Below are positions 25,873 to 38,049 of a stretch of DNA of 64,000 bases, piece by piece. Source of the stretch: Eucommia ulmoides. Its lineage: Eukaryota; Streptophyta; Magnoliopsida; Garryales; Eucommiaceae. Below the pieces are notes generated by a model, which saw nothing but the letters and a program-made list of their open reading frames with translations, was not told the DNA's origin and did not search any database. The number at the start of each line of letters is the position of its first letter. Position 1 is the first letter of the stretch. Both the position numbers and the translations under genes were made by a program. The stretch spans positions 23,802,243 to 23,866,242 of the forward strand of contig CM028333.1 of assembly GCA_016647705.1 (NCBI GenBank). The letters are read 5' to 3'.

Positions 25873-28317
25873 TTATTGTCTTAAACTGTTCGGAAGAGGC
25901 GTTCCAGCAAGAAAATGATAAATGAGGGAGAGAGCTCTAACGGGCTGATAACTAGGCACCTGATGACCTGCTCCTCTGACCGTAACAAATGTCAAATTTC
26001 CTGCATATACTTGTGTGTATCCTCCAACCTGCATGTCACATGATAAGTAAAAGTCTAGGGTGCAAAGTAAAATTAACTGTAAATTGTGGGGTACAAAGTG
26101 TAATTTAAGGAGTTACCTCTCCTTTGATGTACCAAGGATGCCATGGAGTTTGGACAGGCAGTTTCATCTCATTGATGGAGTACTTTGTTGAAGTAACTGG
26201 TACCCTTCCATCTGTGTCTCCACTGCAGTATCCAAAACAATTCACAATTAAAATAAAATAAAAATACAATTTTTATTTCAGAAAATATTTTTTTTTAAAA
26301 AGGCTTCTTTTTTTTTTATATGGACCCAAGGCCTAATATTAGTTTCTTAAAATCTGCATTACTCATTTTGATTTAGGCAAAAAGCCATATTCCACTACTA
26401 TTTGTTGCACAATAATACTTTGCTACACAACAATAATTTGAACCATGTTGTAAAATGTCAGCACTAGGTTTTTAAATATTTATTGCACAACAATATTTAT
26501 AAAACTAAAATACATTGAAGTAATTATTATTGTGTAATAACTTTTACAACATGGTTTAAGACAAGTGTGTTTTGATAAAATGGATTTTATTAAAAAATAA
26601 ATAAATCAATGTGTTTAAGATGGTATGAGTTTTGTCTTTTGAGGTCCATTATGTTGTCTAATATGAGGTGTTAACCTAAAAAAAAAATGCCCAAAGAGAC
26701 GTACCTAAATATCCAAACTCGAAGACCATTGCCTATGAACTCTTGGAGAAGAGGAAGTACTGTTGTTGGACTATCTTCCCAGCGTTGCAATACATCACTG
26801 CCCAATTTTTTTATTTTTTTATTTTCAATTAAGTCATATTTATTGAAAGATAAAGAAGAAAAAAATAAAATAAAATAAAAAATGGTAATTTAATTTTTTT
26901 TCAATGTCTAAGAACCATATTCTTGGAACGGAGAATTAAGATAAATTATTTAGGATTATTGGTGGACAACTTAAAATTTTCATTCTTTACAATATTTTTT
27001 TAAAAAATCCAAAATTACTATATTACATCAAAATTATTGTAATTTTTTCTTATAAAAAATTGTAGTAATTTTTATGGTGTGCAGTGATTTCGAATTTTTG
27101 ACAAAATTATTAGATTTCGTAACACAAAATTAAAAAAAATGCAAAAGTGACTTTTTTGGTCCTCCAAGTTTGAGCTTGGTGTTTAGCACTCAACACATTT
27201 GATCCTTAAATTATTGAATTGGTTTCAATGTGATTCGAAATTTTCTATTTTATCCTTAACATTAATTACACATATTTTCCTATGAACTTTTTATTTTATA
27301 TTTTTTTCTCCCTCTCCAACAAAAATCATCGCTTATGCCGCCATCAGTAACGGCACCGGGGATTCTTTATTAAACAAAAAAATCATTCTATGCATGAACC
27401 TGGCAAATAACTCTTAATTTATTTATTTTTTTAAAATCCACGTATGATAATTATGTATAGTTTTCAAAAAACTAGCACTACCAATTTTGTTACACTCCTT
27501 TCACATTTTCTTTTAGATCAAAATAAAACATAAATAACAATACAATGAGAAAATCCTCTTTATTTCATGAGAATTTATATTTATAATAAATAGATATAAT
27601 AAAAATTAATTTTACCCTTCTTTTAAAATTAAGAAATTAAATGTGTTTTTTAGATATTTGGTGCCCATTTCTTTGTCTAATTTATTCAATTTTATGAATT
27701 ATCTTATTTTTTGATAAATTGATTTGTGTATTTTATTTTATTTTTTTCATTCAATTATGCGTTAATCAAATTTACATATTATTTGTTTAAAAAAAAACAT
27801 ACAATAACGGTCACATATGATTTTTTTTAATAATTTTATTATTTAAGTATAGCTTGTTTTCACAAATGCATAAACATTAAAAAAAAATTAGAGTAATACA
27901 TCGCTAATATATATTGTACAAAAAAAAAATAGATGTCTAGAGACAAAACTAATGTCTCCAATAAATTGAATTTATGTTGAATATTTGTAATTTATTTTTA
28001 TTGTAATATATAGTTTTTTAAATTTGTAAATTTTTATTAATAATTAATTATTTTTTTACACAAATTATGCCGGTTAGAATTTATTATATTTATATTTCTA
28101 TTAAATTGTTAGATTTTAAATCGTCAATGTTAAATTATCGAATTTTTAATAATTTAACTTTAAAAAAGAAAAAAAAAAAAAAGGGTGTAACAATTGAAGT
28201 TAGGAATATAAATAACGGTGAAAAAAAATATCAATGAACTTTATTCACTGTATTTATTCCCTATGTGCATTTATTCCCTATGTTTAGATACCTTTTGCAA
28301 ACTTCAATGGGGAGTTT

Positions 28318-28354
<37 letters not shown>

Positions 28355-31300
28355 TATATGGTTTGTTTGTTTGTTTATAGGTAAACAGAAGAGAAAAATA
28401 ATTTTTTATCTCTTAGCAATGGGATAGATGCAGTTGGATCTTGAGATTTATCAAATTATATATTTAATATTTTAAATTTCACATTTATTTTAGTAGTGTA
28501 AAATTAAAAATATTGTTAAAACAGTTGAGGGACCTCTGCCATATCGAGGGTTCAAGCTAGCAGAAAAATATTTGTTGGGAAAAGCAGTCATGCACTCCGA
28601 ACGAGATTAATCTCACACCATGTGTAGGTGTGAGGAAACTTGTGGATATATAAAAAAAAAATTAAAAATGTTGTTGAAGATTTTAGATGGAAAATGGACA
28701 GTCCCAGCACAAGGCCTTCTAGTAGGATTATTTTTTTCATTTCATCACTTTGATAAACCTATAACATATACATTTAACCTTTCTATAACAACAATTCTCT
28801 TATGAAGAATGAAAGAAAGAAGCGTAAATTGTTATCAGAGAAAACTTCATAAGCTTAGTGGAGTGACAAAAAGACAAAATATCTGTTTTTATCAAATATA
28901 TTCTTATTAGAAGGCCACGTGCTGCGAATAAGTCATTTTCGGTCCAACATTAACAACGTTTTCAATTTTTTAGAATTGAAACAAATATGGTACTTGAGAG
29001 AGCAAATGTAGAAATTGGCAAATCTCAAGATATACATAAACGCCCACCCTATACTTGGACAAAAATGTAATATTCACAAAATAGAAAGAATGGAAAATAA
29101 CAAGGTCATGAAATACCTGCATGGTTCCCAGTCATAAGTGAGCTTGGTGACATTTGCATGGAGGGCCGCTTGAACATCTGCCCGATTCAAGTAAGCATAC
29201 ACATAGTAATCACCGCATGGATCATTCACCGACTGTACCTCACAAACAAATCACAATATATATATATATAAAAAAAAATTAATGGGAAAAAAAAAAAAAA
29301 AAAAAAAAAAAATGCCACAGAAAAAAACTATTAATACATTTTTATTTTTTTTATGATAAGCAATAACTGTTAATACTTACAGAGGGTATCTTGGGTTTGG
29401 TTGTGAGATTGGAATTAGAGCACAAAGGAGCATATATGTTGTAGATGTCGATGTTGAAAATGTCATTTCCGGCCTCCTCGGATGCCTTTTCGCAGTCGTC
29501 GTTGGGCTGAGTGGCGGCGGCGTTGGGGGAGAAATCGCAGTACTTGCGGATGCGAGAGGCGGTTTCGTCAGAAATGAGGGCATGGGTTTGGAAGTAATCG
29601 TACATCCCCTTCGCGTCCGTCTCGTCGTTTATCACCGCATTCCCAATCTATGCGATTTACGGGGTAAAATAACCTTGTCGTTATCTAATTAAAAATTAAT
29701 TTGTTTTTCACAATGATCTAATATAATAATAAATAATATTATTTTGTCCATCCTGATATTCATACATTTTATTACATATATAAATTGCCATAGAATTTCT
29801 ATTTTTTTTTTTTCTTTTGCTGCAATTTATATTGTCAATATTGTTTCTATTTTACCAACAGCTCAAGTGGTAAAGGCCATTTGAGTTAAAATAGTTAAGA
29901 AACATCTACAAGGTCAGAGATTCGAGCCTGCAAAAAAATATTTGTTGGGGAGCAGTCACGCACTCCAAACGAGATTAATCTCATATCCTGTGTGGGTATA
30001 GGAACATAGGTATACTAAAAAAATATTATTTCTATTTTTCTTTTTAATTTTTTGAATTTCTCTCAAATCGTTTTTTCAAAAAAAAAAAAAATTATTAATA
30101 AAATATAAACTTTTGAATTTTAGTGCAAGAAAAAAAAATATTTTCATAAACATAATATATATATTTTAAATTTTTAGTTTATGAAAAAACATATTCTAAT
30201 AAAATAAAATAGATGGAATTAAAAAAAAATTTTGGTTGATAAATTTTTAAAGTCATGTTTTGAGTTTTTATTTTATTTTTTCAGTTTAAAACAATAGAAC
30301 GGTCATTTGGCCAAATAAATTAATTCTCGAGAGTTGTGATATACTTTTATAGTGTCATTGTTAGATTTCAAAATTGACAAGAAATAGGATTAATATTTTC
30401 AAAATCAGAGAAAATATTTCTCTCGATTTTCCAAATAAATAAGGGGTGTAATTAAATTCGATATCCACTCAATATCATTAGTTCAAGCAAAACTCTCTAA
30501 TCGATAATTAAACTCAACATTTATTTTGTTGTTTAGTCCATTATCAGCGCTGTAATGTTTAAATTCAAAGACCAAGGCCAATTATGAAATGATTATTTTT
30601 TTGGGTTTATACCAAAACCTCCCTTTTCTTTTAGCCTTATACCAGAAATCTCTCATCTCATTTGACAAATACCATTCAACCCCATTTTTTGTGGAAAAAG
30701 ACCCTTCTACCTTTTGCTTTTGTCAAATTTTATACAATATAAAATTACCGATTTACCCTTTGCATTCACGTTTGAATTTTCTAGAAAAAGTAGTTCCCTG
30801 TTCATCATCATTTTTCATTTTCTTCCAAGTTCCACCGTCAATCGTATGTTCGTTGCGCGTGAGAGAGTGAGAGAAAGAGAGATCGTCGGAGGCGTTGAAG
30901 CTCGTCGGAGGTTGCTTGGTTTCGTCGTCGTCTTCTTTGTCGAAATCGAAGAGTGGAAACATCGTGGGGGTCGTCAGAGGATGATCGTTGAAGAAGAACC
31001 CGTTCATCGGAGAGAACCCGTTCAATCGTCGAAGGGTGAAGCTCTCAAAGAATTTCATCTTCAAATCTCTAATTAATTGGTAGTTATTTTTTCGAAATCC
31101 AAAAACCCTTTTTTTTTCGAGACCGACGATCCGAAACCTCGGTTTCCTCAAGATGTGGAGGCCATACTTTTAGCCCTACCAGCTAATCATCATCCAGGAC
31201 GGTGATCCATCCAAGACCATCAACGTCCCCGAAGGCTTCGATTATGAACTCTATAATCGCAACAACATCAATTGGATTCTTGGCCCCAGGGCCTCCTGCA

Positions 31301-34300
31301 TTTCATTCAAGGATTCAGTTTGTCGCTACTTCGATTACATGGTTTCGAAGAAGAAGCACATCTTCACCATTGACAACGATTGCTTTGTAAGTATCAGATC
31401 CACTTTTCCACTTTGGGAATATACATATATATCTGTATTTGTATGCCATTATTTTGTTTGTGGTTGATTTTTTAATTTAAAATGTTGAATTTCACCTGAG
31501 ACTTCTTAGGGGTATAGTGGTATTCCGGTTTGTTTTTGGTTATAGTGGTATTTTGGTATGGTTTTCACCTGAAATAATATTTTTACTGTTGTGTTTGGCC
31601 TCTGTTTGGCTGAGAAGATGATATGGGTGTTGATTATGCATCATCTAAAGCTCGTTTAGGTAATGAAAATGTGAGATTGGTGATGATGAATTGATTTCGG
31701 CAATGAAGACGACAACAGAGAGAGCTCTTTCCATGGAGGTTTCCAAGGAGACGTGGGTCTGCAGCACCGATTTCATTCGGTGGTTGCCGGAGAGGCCACA
31801 AACGAAGACGAAGTTGATTTCATTCGGTGGTTTTCTTCTTTCCCGGCGCACTAGGCGCAACATAATCCACCTCTCCAGTAATAGATGCGGTCTTCCTGCT
31901 CTCTTCTGGCTGCTTACACCACCATAGTCAGCTTTTCCATGACGACGATGATACAGCAGAAGCTGGAGATGATGTGTAATAGTACTTGCGGGGAAAAATG
32001 CAGAAAACATGAGGAAAAGGAATAAGAGAGGTATATTTGTCAAATAACTTAAATTAATTAATAAAGGGTATTTATGTAATTTAATTGAAGTCAAACTATT
32101 CTGAGGGTAATATTGTCAGTAATAATGTTATGTCAGCATTTTTTATTGTTAAGGGAGGTTTCTGGTTTAAATTGTAAAATTATAGGGGGGTGTTTGGTAT
32201 TTGTCAAATGAAATGAGAGATTTCTGGTATAAGACTAAAAGACAGGGAAAGTCTTTAGTATAATTTTTTTTTTTTTTTTTTTTTAATTATATTTTGTGTT
32301 GTATTTTAGTCCTTATTTTCAATCAAATGTTTCGTCAACATTACCCTCTGTCTCCACCTGCAGTCGCCCCTTATTAGAACTCATGCCTCTGGTCATCGAA
32401 GTCTGGCCACGGACCACCAAAATTGTTTTTAATTATATATAATTATTTTTTAGTGTATTTTTTAGTTACAATCTAATTATTGTTTAATACATTTTTTAAT
32501 TATATTTTTAAGTTTATTTTTAGTTAGAAAATTTGGTGTATATATTATTATACAAATTTCTAGCTATTGACACTTGAAAAATTAATTGAATATAACTAAA
32601 AAGATAACTAAAGTATATAAAAAAGATATTACTAAAAATTAGTTAAATGTAACGAAAAAATGCCAGCGATCGGCAATGGCCTGAATTCGACAGCCGGAGT
32701 CTGGTGGCCAACAGAGACGGAACGAAAGTATCCCTGATTAGAATATTAGTTTTTTCATAAATTATAATAAATGAGATTAAAAATAAAATTATTATTTAAT
32801 TTAAAAAAATATTAATTTAGCATCATTATAAAGAAGTCTCCCCACCTATTAAGACAGTATAAGAAATTTTATTTTATTTTATTTTTAAAAAAAAGGAAAC
32901 AGATAAAAAAAAACTATCATATAATTTTTGGCCTATCTGTCGAATTATACGATCCCGATGTATTAATTTGACTTTCCATGTTCCAGAGAGAGAGAGAGAA
33001 AGACTTACAATAATCCCTTTGATGTTGATAATGGTGCTGTTGGCCAGCTTGTTGTGGTGGAGGATAGTATGCGCCAGCTGCGGCACGTAATGTCCGGCGT
33101 AGCTCTCGCCGGAGATGTACAAATCTCTATTCTTGTACTCCGGAAACCTCTCCAGCCAATTCAAGAGGAACACATAATTATCGGCGGCTGTTGCTTTGTC
33201 TCCGCCCTTCTTGAAATCCGACGTCGTATTCGAGTACGAGAATCCTACTCCGGCCGGCGACTCCAAGAACAGAACATTTGCGGCTGTTATATTCGTACCA
33301 AAAAAAAAAGGAAGAAACTTTGAGGTAAGGGTGAAAATACACTATTTACCCTAGAGGTTTAAAGGTAATGAAAATTGATCCCATAAATTTTTTATTTAAT
33401 GTCAGGAGGAAGTAATTAAACATTACAACTTATGTTTAAGTCTGTGGTTTATTTCTTCTCTCACACCGTTCCGGCATTCACCAAATAATTTTTAAAATTG
33501 TGTTAATAATTTTTAATAGGGATTCTTGGTGAAAGATAAATTAAAATTTTTATACACGCAACAGTGACTTTGAATTTTTGATAGAGTTATTAGTAATGAG
33601 TGGGTTGAATAAATAGTTAATTGTAAATTTTTGGGTCATGAAACAAAATTATTTTTAATATTCTATCATATCCGAATATTAATAACAAATTTTAAAATTT
33701 CAGGAGAAGCCCCTCATGCCCCTTGTTGTCTATGTGGATTTAAAGTTAATTAAATTAAAATAATGAGAAATAAGTATTCGTAAAAGTGGATATGGCCAAT
33801 ACTGTTTGCAGTTTAGGGATTTAATTGGACAAATAAAACTTTGAAGGACCAATTTGAAAAGTGTGTACGTACCATGGTTCCATGCAAAATTGTTTTTGTA
33901 TAAGGTTTTGCCGTCACTATGGACTCTGAATGGTCCAAGCTCTTGCATGGCTCCATACCCAAGTGAAGAACAGCCAGGTCCTGCCAACAAAAATATCCAA
34001 ATAAAATTAACCTTCAATATCCACCCTTGGGCCGGAGTTACTTAGGGGCGTTTGGTTAGTATTTCAGAAAATTCTATTTATTTTGCAAATAAAAATATAT
34101 TTAGTCACGTCCTGAAATTGTTTCTTTTTAATTTATAAGAACATAAACAAGAAACACGTTTGGTTGCATCATTTGTTTTTTTTTTTTTTTTTTTTACTTT
34201 AAATGTTTCTTGGCTGACGTGGTAGTGATGGCCGGCAGGGTATTGGTGAGAATAATTTTATGAGAGTGAATAAGAATTAACATTTTGTTTCTCATATTCT

Positions 34301-37300
34301 TAAAGAATTCAGAAAATATTCCAAAATTTTGGTAACAGAAATGTGTTTACGAAATACGATTCTATACATTAATCTAAAAATTATTTTTATCTTGAGAGCG
34401 AGAACAAAAATTAAGAAACGAAAAAAGTAACCAAATGGAGCCTTAATGCTTGGGGGACTCCAGTCTTCCTGAACTTTTGAAGTTTTTCACTATTACTCTT
34501 GTACTTTAAAAAATCAATTTTTTTTTTTTTTTATAAATTTGCATTAGCCCCTGAATTATACAAATATTAAATAAATTTCTGGAAAAAAACAATTCCCCTC
34601 AACTAATTTCCTGAATTAATCAGCTCTCCTATCATATTTTTTTTTATACCCATTAGTGTCCCTATACTCACACAGGATGTAAGATTAATCTCGTTCGGGA
34701 TCATAGTTGCCCCCTTTTAAAAAATATTTTTTTGCATATTCAAACCTTTGACCTTACAGAAGTCTCTTAACTATTTTAACTCAAACGGATCTTATAACTT
34801 GAGTTACACTATGTTGGTAATTGTCCCATCATATAATAATGACAATATTCATACCAATATATAATAGTATTCTCATTATTATAATCTTGTATTTTCCCTT
34901 CTTTTTTTTTTTAATCGTATCAATTTATTTTTTATTTATTTTTTGGTACTTCTGAAATGAAAATTCTACATCAAATTAATGTTAACAGTATAAATTCAAT
35001 CTAAATGAAAGCCTAAAATTTTATAATAAAAAGAAAATTGAGTGATTTATTTCATGGATAATTTACTAATTTTGTCACATAATAATGATAAAAATAAAAT
35101 TATTGTTCAAATATTTTATAGGTCAATTATTCAAACACATTATATATGGCCTTTATCTTTTAAAACCTCCAATATAAATTTGTAAAATATATTATAATAC
35201 CTATAAGATGCAAAACTAAATCTAAAAAAATGAAAATAAAAATATTAGAAAATTGATGGGATTTTTAATGATTTGGCATGTTATGCCGGCTTGTCTTTGA
35301 TGACAAGAACCATTCGACTAATGCCATGTTCTCTATCATGTGTTTCCATTTGTTTGTATATATTCATTAGGATTGAAGTAACGTTTCACTATATTATTAA
35401 TTATTATTTTCCACAACTCGATCATTTCATAACAATCATACACTATGTAATAATTATTGTACATGAAACATTATTTTATTATACGATTAGATAAGATGTA
35501 TTCGGAATCTCGACTAATTATCTTTTTATGACATTTTAATTAAGTGCGCATTCTCTCATATCTGTCTGATATAATTTAAGATTAAATTGAAAATTTAATT
35601 CCTCAAGTGTCTCTTAAGAAAATCAAACTTTGATTGATAAAAAAAAATGAGACACCTCCTTGTACCAGTCGAATTAACACCTTTTGGAAATTTTGGAAAT
35701 TGTGCATGAGCATTAATAATATGTTTTGTTCAATTGTTTGCTTTTGTAATCCAAAAACTTTATGAAAATATATATAGGTCAGATTTGGAAGAAAAACAAC
35801 TTTTAAAATTCTAATTGCTATCATTATATTTTATCAATATTCTAGGGTATGTCTAAAAATATTATATCGATTTTCAAATTTAAAAGTGTAAAAAAAATAG
35901 TAAATTGAAAAAACTTTGCTATTAAAATGAGTTTATGAAATTTAAACGGTACAAAATATAATTAAACCCAACCGCTTTGAAAATAGAGGAGTGAAATATA
36001 TAGGTTAGATTTTTTCCTCCAAAAATCTTTATCATTCTATTTCATCCATCCGTTTCCCTCAAATTAATCCAAATCCTGAATGAAACTTATTTTTAAAAAA
36101 CAGTCATGATTTATTAATGGACTAGTGATTTCGATACCCGTACCTAAAAAGATTATATCGATTTTCAAAATTTTGTGCGTAAAAAAATAATAAATAGAAA
36201 AAAATTAGTTAATAAAGTATATTTATGAAACTTAAAGGGTATAAAATATAATTAAACTCAATCACTTTTGAAATGTAGGGTGTGAAATTTGTATGCTGAA
36301 TTTTTCACTCTTAAATATTTTATCAACTCATTCCAACCCACCATTCCCTTCAAAATAATCCAAGTCCTTAATATTTTTTTTTTTTAAATCGTCTTTAATT
36401 TATTAATAGACTAAGTATTTTTTTTATGTCTAAAGCATTATAAAAAATAATAAATAAAAAAATTGAGACTTAAATATAAATGTAAAACTCAAACTTGTCT
36501 CAACCACTTTCTAAATAAGAGAATAAAACTTTTGTATTCTAATCTTATCCATCCATTCTCCCTAGGCCGGCCCTTGCCCTAAGTGACCAATATGATTGTT
36601 TGGGGCCCTAAAACTTTAAGGGCTCTTTCAAATGGACCCCAATATTATTATTTTTTCAAAATATTTTTATTAATATATTACGTCAAATTAAAAAATAAAT
36701 AATTTTGGTTCAATCACTATACAAAAATTAATTAATGTTCAATCACTATATTAATTATACAATTTTTTAACATTTTAATTTTATAAAAGAATTAAAAATA
36801 TTTAAATTAAAAAATTAAACATTGAAAGGTCCCATTTTTAAATTTTACTTTAGACCTCGAATTTTTCAAGGTCAAACCTGCGTTCTCCTGATCTCCTCCG
36901 ATTAATGCAAACCCTTAAAGAAAAGAGATTTTAAAAAAAAATCCTGAATTAATAATAAATTCTTTAAAATATAATTTTTTATGATATAAATATTTTAAAT
37001 TTAAATTTAAATTTGTGACTCCATCATCATAGACACTAAATTACAAACAAAGAAACGAAAATATAGCTTTAATTTATTGGGATATATACACTATATTTTA
37101 TTAAGAAAAAGCCAAGTTGTCTTTTATTGGTGTTTACATTAATCACCTAAATTAATTGAGTAATATTTACTTTAAAAGGTAAAAAAAAAAAAAAAAAAAT
37201 TATGCAAACGGTGCGTAATGTCATGAGGTGAAGTTTCATCTAAGAATTGGTAACTTGTAACAACTAGTTGAGACTTGAGAGCAAAGTTAAAGATATTTGT

Positions 37301-37973
37301 GGGATATTTAGATTAAATTACATTTTATACCCCTAAAGTATAAATTAAATCTCAATTTGCACCTTGAACTTTCACCCCTTGACCAGCATGGTAGAAGTAG
37401 AAAGGCGAAATAATATAATATTTTAGTTAATGAAAATAGATTTGGGTTGGAGCCATTTTATGATTAATTTCATGGAATTACACATGAGAACGACAACGCT
37501 AATACTAAACAAACAATTAACAATTTAAGTAACAATAAAAATGCCCATAATATTATTAAATAATAAAAAGAATATATATGTATACCTCCATTGAGCCAAA
37601 GAAGAAGTGGCCGAGATTCCTTGGACTCCTCAGCTTCAACGAAGTAATAATAGAAAGCCCGGCCGGCGGTGTCGTTGATCATCACGTAGCCGCCGTACTG
37701 ATCAAACCGAACAGGCGGTTGTCCAGGCAACCTCAGAATCCTGTCTCTCTCTTTCATAAGCCTTTCTTCGCCGAAAAAATCCAAGAGCTTAGCTCCCCGG
37801 TGGTCGGCTGCTGCCACCGCGGCTGCATTGAAAGAGCTCTGGTGGACGGCGGAGTTTCTCGTGAACTTGGCCTTGTAGAGATGGTCGAGCGCTTCGCCCT
37901 GTTTTTTCCCAATGCTTTGAGCTAGCACAAAACTACATAAAAGAAAGAGGAAAAAGATGGGTTTTTTCTCCAT
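25873..37973 (-). CDS. Serine carboxypeptidase-like protein, subfamily II type (8 exons, 502 aa)
   Basis: Secreted or vacuolar serine carboxypeptidase that removes C-terminal residues from peptides. Exons on the minus strand: 37973-37586, 33980-33873, 33283-33009, 29647-29381, 29232-29117, 26797-26705, 26222-26117, 26028-25873. All seven introns have GT/AG borders and phases agree, giving 502 codons and a TAA stop. Residues 1-18 form a hydrophobic signal peptide. The oxyanion-hole motif NGGPGCSS lies near residues 128-135, nucleophile Ser226 in [10 protein letters not shown], likely catalytic Asp420 in SGDTDGRVP, and His473 in GAGHQVP. Potential N-glycosylation sites include N100, N184, N247, N373 and N462. 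The ESYAG nucleophile motif and length fit subfamily II peptidases rather than the clade I acyltransferases, which usually read DSYSG. Introns 1, 3 and 5 are 2.3-3.6 kb and hold transposons; none disturbs a splice border. Start chosen because the signal peptide begins there, about 65 nt below a TATA box. The exact orthologue is not assigned. Confidence 0.95.
26441..26556. repeat. Small inverted repeat in intron 6
   Basis: AACCATGTTGTAAAA at 26441-26455 is mirrored by TTTTACAACATGGTT at 26542-26556, a perfect 15-bp stem with a loop of about 85 bp. Several CACAATAAT / ATTATTGTG motifs surround it. It could be a small MITE remnant; no clear target duplication. Confidence 0.6.
28522..28660 (+). 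mobile_element. 5'-truncated SINE in intron 5
   Basis: It begins within the Pol III box B-like GAGGGTTCAAGC and shares GCACTCC(G/A)AACGAGATTAATCTCA and the TGTGTAGGTGTGAGG tail block with the full SINE at 29854. It lacks the box A part. Confidence 0.7.
29854..30028 (+). mobile_element. tRNA-derived SINE in intron 3
   Basis: A 175-bp element with box A-like AGCTCAAGTGGTAAAGG and box B-like AGATTCGAGCC, then GAACGAGATTAATCTCA-type body sequence (here AAACGAGATT) and an A-rich end. It is flanked by TTTCTATTTT on both sides (29844-29853 and 30029-30038). This is the expected architecture of a plant tRNA-related SINE. Confidence 0.85.
30603..32263 (+). mobile_element. Pack-MULE-like TIR element in intron 3
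   Basis: The ends are inverted repeats of roughly 100 bp: TTTATACCAAAACCTCCC and ACAAATACCATTCAACCCC on the left pair with GGTATTTGTCAAATGAAATG and GAGATTTCTGGTATAAGAC on the right. The interior carries a captured coding exon (31123-31386) and a GA-rich leader-like stretch. TIR-bounded elements holding gene fragments are known as Pack-MULEs when the TIRs belong to Mutator. T-tracts at both borders hide the target duplication, so the exact ends and the MULE assignment are not certain. Confidence 0.65.
31123..31386 (+). pseudogene. Captured fragment of a UDP-arabinopyranose mutase / reversibly glycosylated polypeptide gene
   Basis: The plus strand reads [16 protein letters not shown], a TAG stop, then [50 protein letters not shown] and [13 protein letters not shown], ending exactly at a GTAAGT donor. 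This is the N-terminal part of plant RGP/UAM proteins, which interconvert UDP-arabinopyranose and UDP-arabinofuranose for cell-wall synthesis. The family usually reads DDDC at the metal-binding aspartates; here it is DNDC. The stop, the altered Asp and the absence of the rest of the gene make it non-functional. The retained splice donor shows it was captured from genomic DNA rather than mature mRNA, at least at that border. Confidence 0.88.
32264..33008. other. Remainder of intron 3
   Basis: AT-rich intron DNA with a T-tract at about 32263-32284; no repeat family recognised. A (GA)n run sits next to the exon 3 donor near 32988-33000. Confidence 0.5.
34638..34823 (-). mobile_element. tRNA-derived SINE in intron 1
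   Basis: The reverse complement matches the SINE at 29854: GTGTAACTCAAGTTATAAGA (box A region), AGGTCAAAGGTTTGAATATGC (box B region), CCGAACGAGATTAATCTTAC and an A-rich end. Flanking near-identical sequences TCCTATCATAT (34627-34637) and TCCCATCATAT (34824-34834) are its target duplication. It lies on the same strand as the carboxypeptidase gene. Confidence 0.8.
35842..36565. repeat. Three tandem units of a dispersed 280-bp repeat in intron 1
   Basis: Units start at 35842, 36122 and 36411; the last is truncated. Shared blocks include ATTATATCGATTTTCAAA, ACAAAATATAATTAAAC, GTGAAAT and CCTCAAATTAATCCAAATCC-type sequence. A single related unit lies at 46453-46740. Each unit starts with CTAG or CTAA on the plus strand, reminiscent of reversed Helitron 3' ends, but no hairpin is visible. 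Confidence 0.7.
36566..37585. other. Rest of intron 1
   Basis: A block at 36566-36880 begins TAGGCCGGCCCTTGCCCTAAG and has GGGGCCCTAAAACTTTAAGG, a sequence type I associate with dispersed plant repeats; boundaries are unclear. The rest is AT-rich intron. Confidence 0.35.
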
Positions 37974-37977
37974 TTGT

Positions 37978-38025
37978 TAATTCTCTCTCTTCTTCTTCTT
38001 CTACTTCTTTCTCTCTCACTCTCTT
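37978..38025 (-). promoter_or_regulatory. GA-rich 5' leader of the carboxypeptidase gene
   Basis: Between the likely TATA box and the ATG the minus strand is an almost pure purine tract of GA and GAA repeats (CT and CTT on the plus strand). GA/CT-rich leaders are common in plant core promoters and 5' UTRs. A further AG-rich run lies at 38049-38120. Confidence 0.5.
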
Positions 38026-38039
38026 GGGTTGTAAGTAGA

Positions 38040-38047
38040 TATATATA
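38040..38047 (-). promoter_or_regulatory. Probable TATA box of the carboxypeptidase gene
   Basis: The minus strand reads TATATATA here, about 67-74 nt upstream of the start codon at 37973. This spacing is normal for a plant TATA box with a transcription start near 38010 and a short leader. It is a positional inference; no transcript data are available. Confidence 0.55.
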
Positions 38048-38049
38048 GA

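Noticed and set aside
29854-29960. Possible tRNA gene from box A and box B matches
   Set aside because: No cloverleaf can be drawn; the boxes belong to a SINE with a target duplication and A-rich tail.
30714-31151. Overlapping 120- and 132-codon frames on both strands
   Set aside because: They cover the leader-like part of the TIR element; GA/CT-rich composition and no family resemblance.
31645-32094. 149-codon minus-strand frame
   Set aside because: Lies in the non-captured part of the TIR element and runs to its degenerate end; no recognised domain.
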